Under the pieces are notes generated by a model that was given only the letters and a program-made list of their open reading frames with translations, was not told where the DNA came from and made no database searches. Positions 44,265 through 47,150 of a stretch of 47,150 bases of DNA are shown piece after piece. Both the position numbers and the translations under genes were made by a program. How positions within the stretch are numbered: the stretch's first letter is position 1; each line of letters opens with the position of its first letter. The stretch covers positions 1-47,150 of the forward strand of contig JABYQR010000334.1 of NCBI GenBank assembly GCA_022592445.1, in the 5' to 3' direction. The stretch comes from Cytidiella melzeri (Eukaryota; Basidiomycota; Agaricomycetes; Polyporales; Irpicaceae).

Positions 44265-44986
44265 TGTCGCGGAGCGACTGCTGCTGTACTGCTAAACCCT
44301 ACACAAGGGCAGAGAAGAGGGGGAGAGGAAGTGGAAGTGGATCTCCAACGACGACAACAAGGTCAAAGTCGATGATAAGCAGGCAAGCAGGCTCAGAGGC
44401 CGGATACTGGCAGTGCAAATGACGAAGTTAATAGCATGCTTATACTAGGTTACATTGAGTAACTCACCTGGCAGTGCAAATGACGAAGAGGTCAAGATGC
44501 AGCACCAGGGAGGGTAAGGGGTACTATATATACTGTGTCTGGGTGGTCTGTGCACCAGTTCCCACACTAGGGACTGGAGTAACTGTGGGACTGCAGTAAC
44601 AATAGAACAATAAGGAACCCGGGTAACTGTCAAGGACCGGAGTAACAAGGACCTGAGTAACTGTCAAGGACCTGAGTAACTGTCAAAGACCAGGGTACGT
44701 AGAACAATAGAGCTAGAACAATACAACAATAGAACAATAGGATAAGAACAATAGAACAATAAGACCTGGGGGAATCCCTGGGGAATCCCCATCAATGGAA
44801 GAGGAACAATAGAACAATAGCCTAGGTTGATCTGGAACCGCTCCAGACTGAGTCTAGGGTTTGGGTCTGGACTATTGATAAATAAGGCAGGATGTCACGT
44901 GACCCAGGTTAGGGTTAGGTCCGGTAACACTCCTAGCCGGAAAATAAGCGCTCTAGATAGGCGCCTAAGGCTGTAAACTGGTGACA
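44265..44986. mobile_element. Solo LTR, family C, inside the Gypsy integrase
   Basis: About 722 bp with TGTCGCGG...GGTGACA ends, located between the integrase core and its C-terminal part. Flanks (ATGAT left, ATATT right) do not form a clean 5-bp duplication, so either the ends are off by a few bases or the duplication has decayed. Internal repeats are plentiful: ggcagtgcaaatgacgaag twice (about 44408, 44470), gtaactgtcaaggacc-type units (44624-44695) and acaatagaacaata units (44600-44830). A TATA-like ctatatatactg lies near 44524. Confidence 0.75.
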
Positions 44987-45835
44987 ATATTGGAAAAATC
45001 CGGTCTCTGTTGGACTATCCATGTCAATGATGTCATTCATGTCAGACCTTTTCAGGTCCTTAGTGAGCGTTGGACCAGCTCTAGGGTGTCTGCCGTATTC
45101 GAGGTAGAAAGGCGAGTGCTTAGTTCCCTCGTGCGCTGCATTGTTGTATGCAAACTCAGCCGAGCTGAGCAGTCTAGCCCAGTCGTCATGTAGTTGATCA
45201 ACGTAACAACGCAGGTACTGTTCGAGTGTTTGATTTACTCGTTCAGTTTGACCATCAGTCTGCGGATGATATGCAGTAGTCATCGTAGATTCTATCCCTA
45301 GCATTTTACACCATTCCTGGAATAAATCTGCTGCGAATTGTGGACCTCGGTCGGAAATGATTTGCAGAGGTAACCCGTGAAGGGTCCAGACTCTCTCATA
45401 GAGTAGAGCTGCAAGATCTTTTGCCGAGAACTCGTTTACGATAGGGAAGAAGTGCGCCCTTTTAGTCAGGCGGTCTACAACTACACAGATAGCATTGAAG
45501 CCATCAGATTCCGGTAACTGAGTAATCAAGTCGACAGTCATGATATCCCATGGTTCGGCCGGAACCGGATTAGGGATGAGTGGTCCATAAGGCTGTTGCG
45601 GACGAGTCTTCATCCGCTGACATGTGTCACAGCCTGTCACGTATTTTTTGATATCGGTGGTTAAACCTGGCCACCAGTAGTTTCTCGAGATCAGTTTGTA
45701 CGTTTTCCATCTGCCAGGATGTCCGGCAGAAGGTAGATCGTGATGCATCTGGATGATTTGGCATCTCAGATCTAATTTCTGATCTTTGGGGATGTAGACT
45801 TTTCCACGGTATAGGAGTAATCCGTTCTCACAATT
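44987..45835 (-). pseudogene. Gypsy integrase (zinc finger and catalytic core)
   Basis: Contains the HHCC zinc region (HHDLPSAGHPGRWKTY...YVTGCDTCQRMK) and the catalytic core with MTVDLITQLP, ISDRGPQFAADLFQEW and YHPQTDGQTERVNQTLEQYLR, so the D,D-35-E triad is intact. The frame upstream is closed by TAG at 45838-45836 between RNase H and integrase, and downstream by the solo LTR after SPTETGFFQ. The part itself shows few lesions. Confidence 0.87.
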
Positions 45836-46357
45836 CTATTCCTCTAGTGATTTCTTGAACTCCCTAGGACCAGAGTTAAGTAACTGCTGATAGTCCTTGG
45901 TAACTTTGTCGTTCATGAGTGCTTCCTTGACCCGTCTTAGGATTTCATCGTCGTTGATAGGCGAGTCATGAGAGTTTTCAATAGCAGAGATAGCAAAAAA
46001 CTCGGGTTTAAGGAGAATTTTGTCCTCGTTATCGGAATTTACCCCCCCTTCATGATCTGGCCTCCTGGACAGAGGATCTGCGGTAAGCATGGTCTTTCCG
46101 GGTTTGTGCCGGAGCACGAAATTAAATCGCGTGAGGTATAACGCCCATTGCGCTTGTCTCCGAGTCAGCTTCTGGGCATTCCTGAGATATGTCAGGTTTT
46201 GGTGATCCGACCATATTTCTACAGTAATCGGATGTCCCTCCAGATGTTGACGATACTCTTCCACGGCGCGGATAATAGCCAACAACTCTTTATCGTATAT
46301 CTCATAGTTACGTTCATGGACATTGAGTGATTTAGAGTAGAAGGCACTGGATGCCAC
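45836..46357 (-). pseudogene. Gypsy RNase H and linker
   Basis: FYSKSLNVHERNYEIYDKELLAI, VEEYRQHLEGHPITVEIWSDHQNL and LTRRQAQWALYLTRFNFVLRHKPGK..ADPLSRRPDHEGG are the standard Ty3/Gypsy RNase H motifs. A one-base frameshift lies just upstream (near 46355, in the VAFYSK motif), and the preceding TDASDFATGAVLSQ part is in another frame at about 46360-46480. Confidence 0.85.
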
Positions 46358-46484
46358 AGCTTGTCAGCTGGATCCAGTTGTGATAGTACCGCTCCTGTAG
46401 CAAAGTCGCTAGCGTCTGTTTCCAGACGGAAAGGGTTTTTGTCATCTGGTATCCTCAGAATGGGTGCTGACGTAAAAGCCTGTT

Positions 46485-47150
46485 TCAGACTTTGGAAGGC
46501 CTGTTCCTGAGCATCTTTCCAGATCCAGGGTTGGTCCTTCTTTGTAAGAATAGTGAGCGGTTTCGCATGTTTGGCAAAGTCCTTAATAAACGCCGATAGA
46601 AGTTGGCGAAGCCTAAGAAGGCTTGGACTTGCTTAACCTTTTCAGGTCGCGGCCACTCAGTAACTCCGGTGAGTTTGGCTGGATCCATCTCGATGTGTCC
46701 GTGAGAAATGATCATGCCTAGGTACTCAATGCGATCTTTTTCAAAAAAGCATTTTTCCGGTTTGGCAAATAGATCGTTCTCGCGTAGACGCTTGAGCACT
46801 TCCTGTGTGATGCGACGGTTTTCCTTCTTGTCTTCAGTGAAGATGAGGATGTCGTCGAGATACACCATGACATGTCCTTCCAAGATCAAATCACTCAGAA
46901 TTTCATTCATCATGGCTTGGAACGTTGCAGGTGCGTTGCTGAAACCAAAATACATCACCTTGGCTTCGAAAAGGCCACGGTGTGTGATGAACGCCGTCTT
47001 CCATTCGTCACCCTTTCGGATGCGAACGTTATTGTATCCCCATCTAAGATCAATCTTTGAGAAGACCTTAGCCTTGCTTAACGAATTGATTAAATCGTTG
47101 ATGCGAGGTATGGGGTACCGGTTTTTCACCGTGATGTCGTTCAGTTTTCG
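46485..47150 (-). pseudogene. Gypsy reverse transcriptase, partial, open at the window edge
   Basis: KNRYPIPRINDLINSLSKAK, FSKIDLRWGYNNVRI, GLFEAKVMYFGFSNAPATFQ, the catalytic YLDDILIF, CFFEKDRIEYLGMIIS and VQAFLGFANFYRR give the full palm and connection. After NFYRR a one-base frameshift near 46600 leads to a stop at 46485; the correct continuation (DFAKHAKPLTILTKK) is in the neighbouring frame. The coding region extends past 47150, where gag and protease would be expected. Confidence 0.88.

Larger units (their letters stand above)
43467..47150 (-). mobile_element. Ty3/Gypsy chromodomain retrotransposon (chromovirus), 3' part, minus strand
   Basis: From the window edge downward: reverse transcriptase, RNase H, integrase, chromodomain, then a 230-bp tail ending in a polypurine tract AAGAAGGGGGGG (about 43469-43480). 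The 3' LTR that should follow is missing and internal Copia sequence follows directly. The integrase is split by a solo LTR (44265-44986). The element continues beyond 47150. Confidence 0.88.

Noticed and set aside
44900..44925. Telomere-like ttaggg motif (caggttagggttagg)
   Set aside because: Only two units inside an LTR; no array and no subtelomeric context.

Overview
The window reads as nuclear DNA of a filamentous basidiomycete, most likely an agaricomycete. Genes are split by many short introns (about 48-80 nt, GT-AG, often with a CTNAC-like branch point). Family content also fits: an Agaricomycete-type KDZ transposase, a DUF6589-like transposase remnant, chromodomain Gypsy and Copia elements, and the single-pass membrane proteins with a tandem beta-sandwich-like ectodomain that are common in mushrooms. 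Species cannot be named. All exon structures were assembled by hand; eight multi-exon models (AKR, two membrane paralogues, SUMO, ATG22, MIC60, the 341-aa unknown and the carrier) plus the KDZ transposase give uninterrupted frames whose exon lengths sum to multiples of three.

Layout. 1-7386 is repeat-rich and gene-poor: two solo LTRs of one family in opposite orientation (838-1583 and 3609-4281, each with a perfect 5-bp target duplication), an 848-bp terminal-inverted-repeat element (5469-6316), and a TGACTCA cluster. 7387-9129 is an aldo/keto reductase of the Kv-beta type. 9869-11717 and 23676-25590 are two same-strand paralogues encoding single-pass membrane proteins. They are separated by a nested insertion: a roughly 1.1-kb DUF6589-related TIR element (11872-22634) whose left TIR was hit by a 9.66-kb KDZ transposon (11976-21637). 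The KDZ unit has about 465/493-bp TIRs, an open 985-aa KDZ transposase and two further same-strand passenger genes that carry disruptions.

26451-35718 is a compact block of conserved genes: SUMO (-), an ATG22-like vacuolar transporter (-), divergent MIC60/mitofilin (+), a conserved 341-aa protein of unknown function (-) and an SLC25 carrier resembling the peroxisomal nucleotide carrier (-). 36.6 kb to the end is a retrotransposon nest: a truncated family-A LTR is interrupted by a Copia (+), which is interrupted by a second Copia (-), which is interrupted by a solo LTR. An LTR-less 3' end of a Gypsy (-) abuts the second Copia, and the Gypsy is itself split by another solo LTR.

The most notable system is the KDZ composite. 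It has an intact-looking transposase, long structured TIRs with a repeated ~97-bp module, a 7-bp flanking duplication, and two passenger genes of unknown function that are decaying while the transposase stays open. I see no TET/JBP gene in it, although such genes are known passengers of KDZ transposons in basidiomycetes. I saw no tRNA, rRNA or CRISPR feature.
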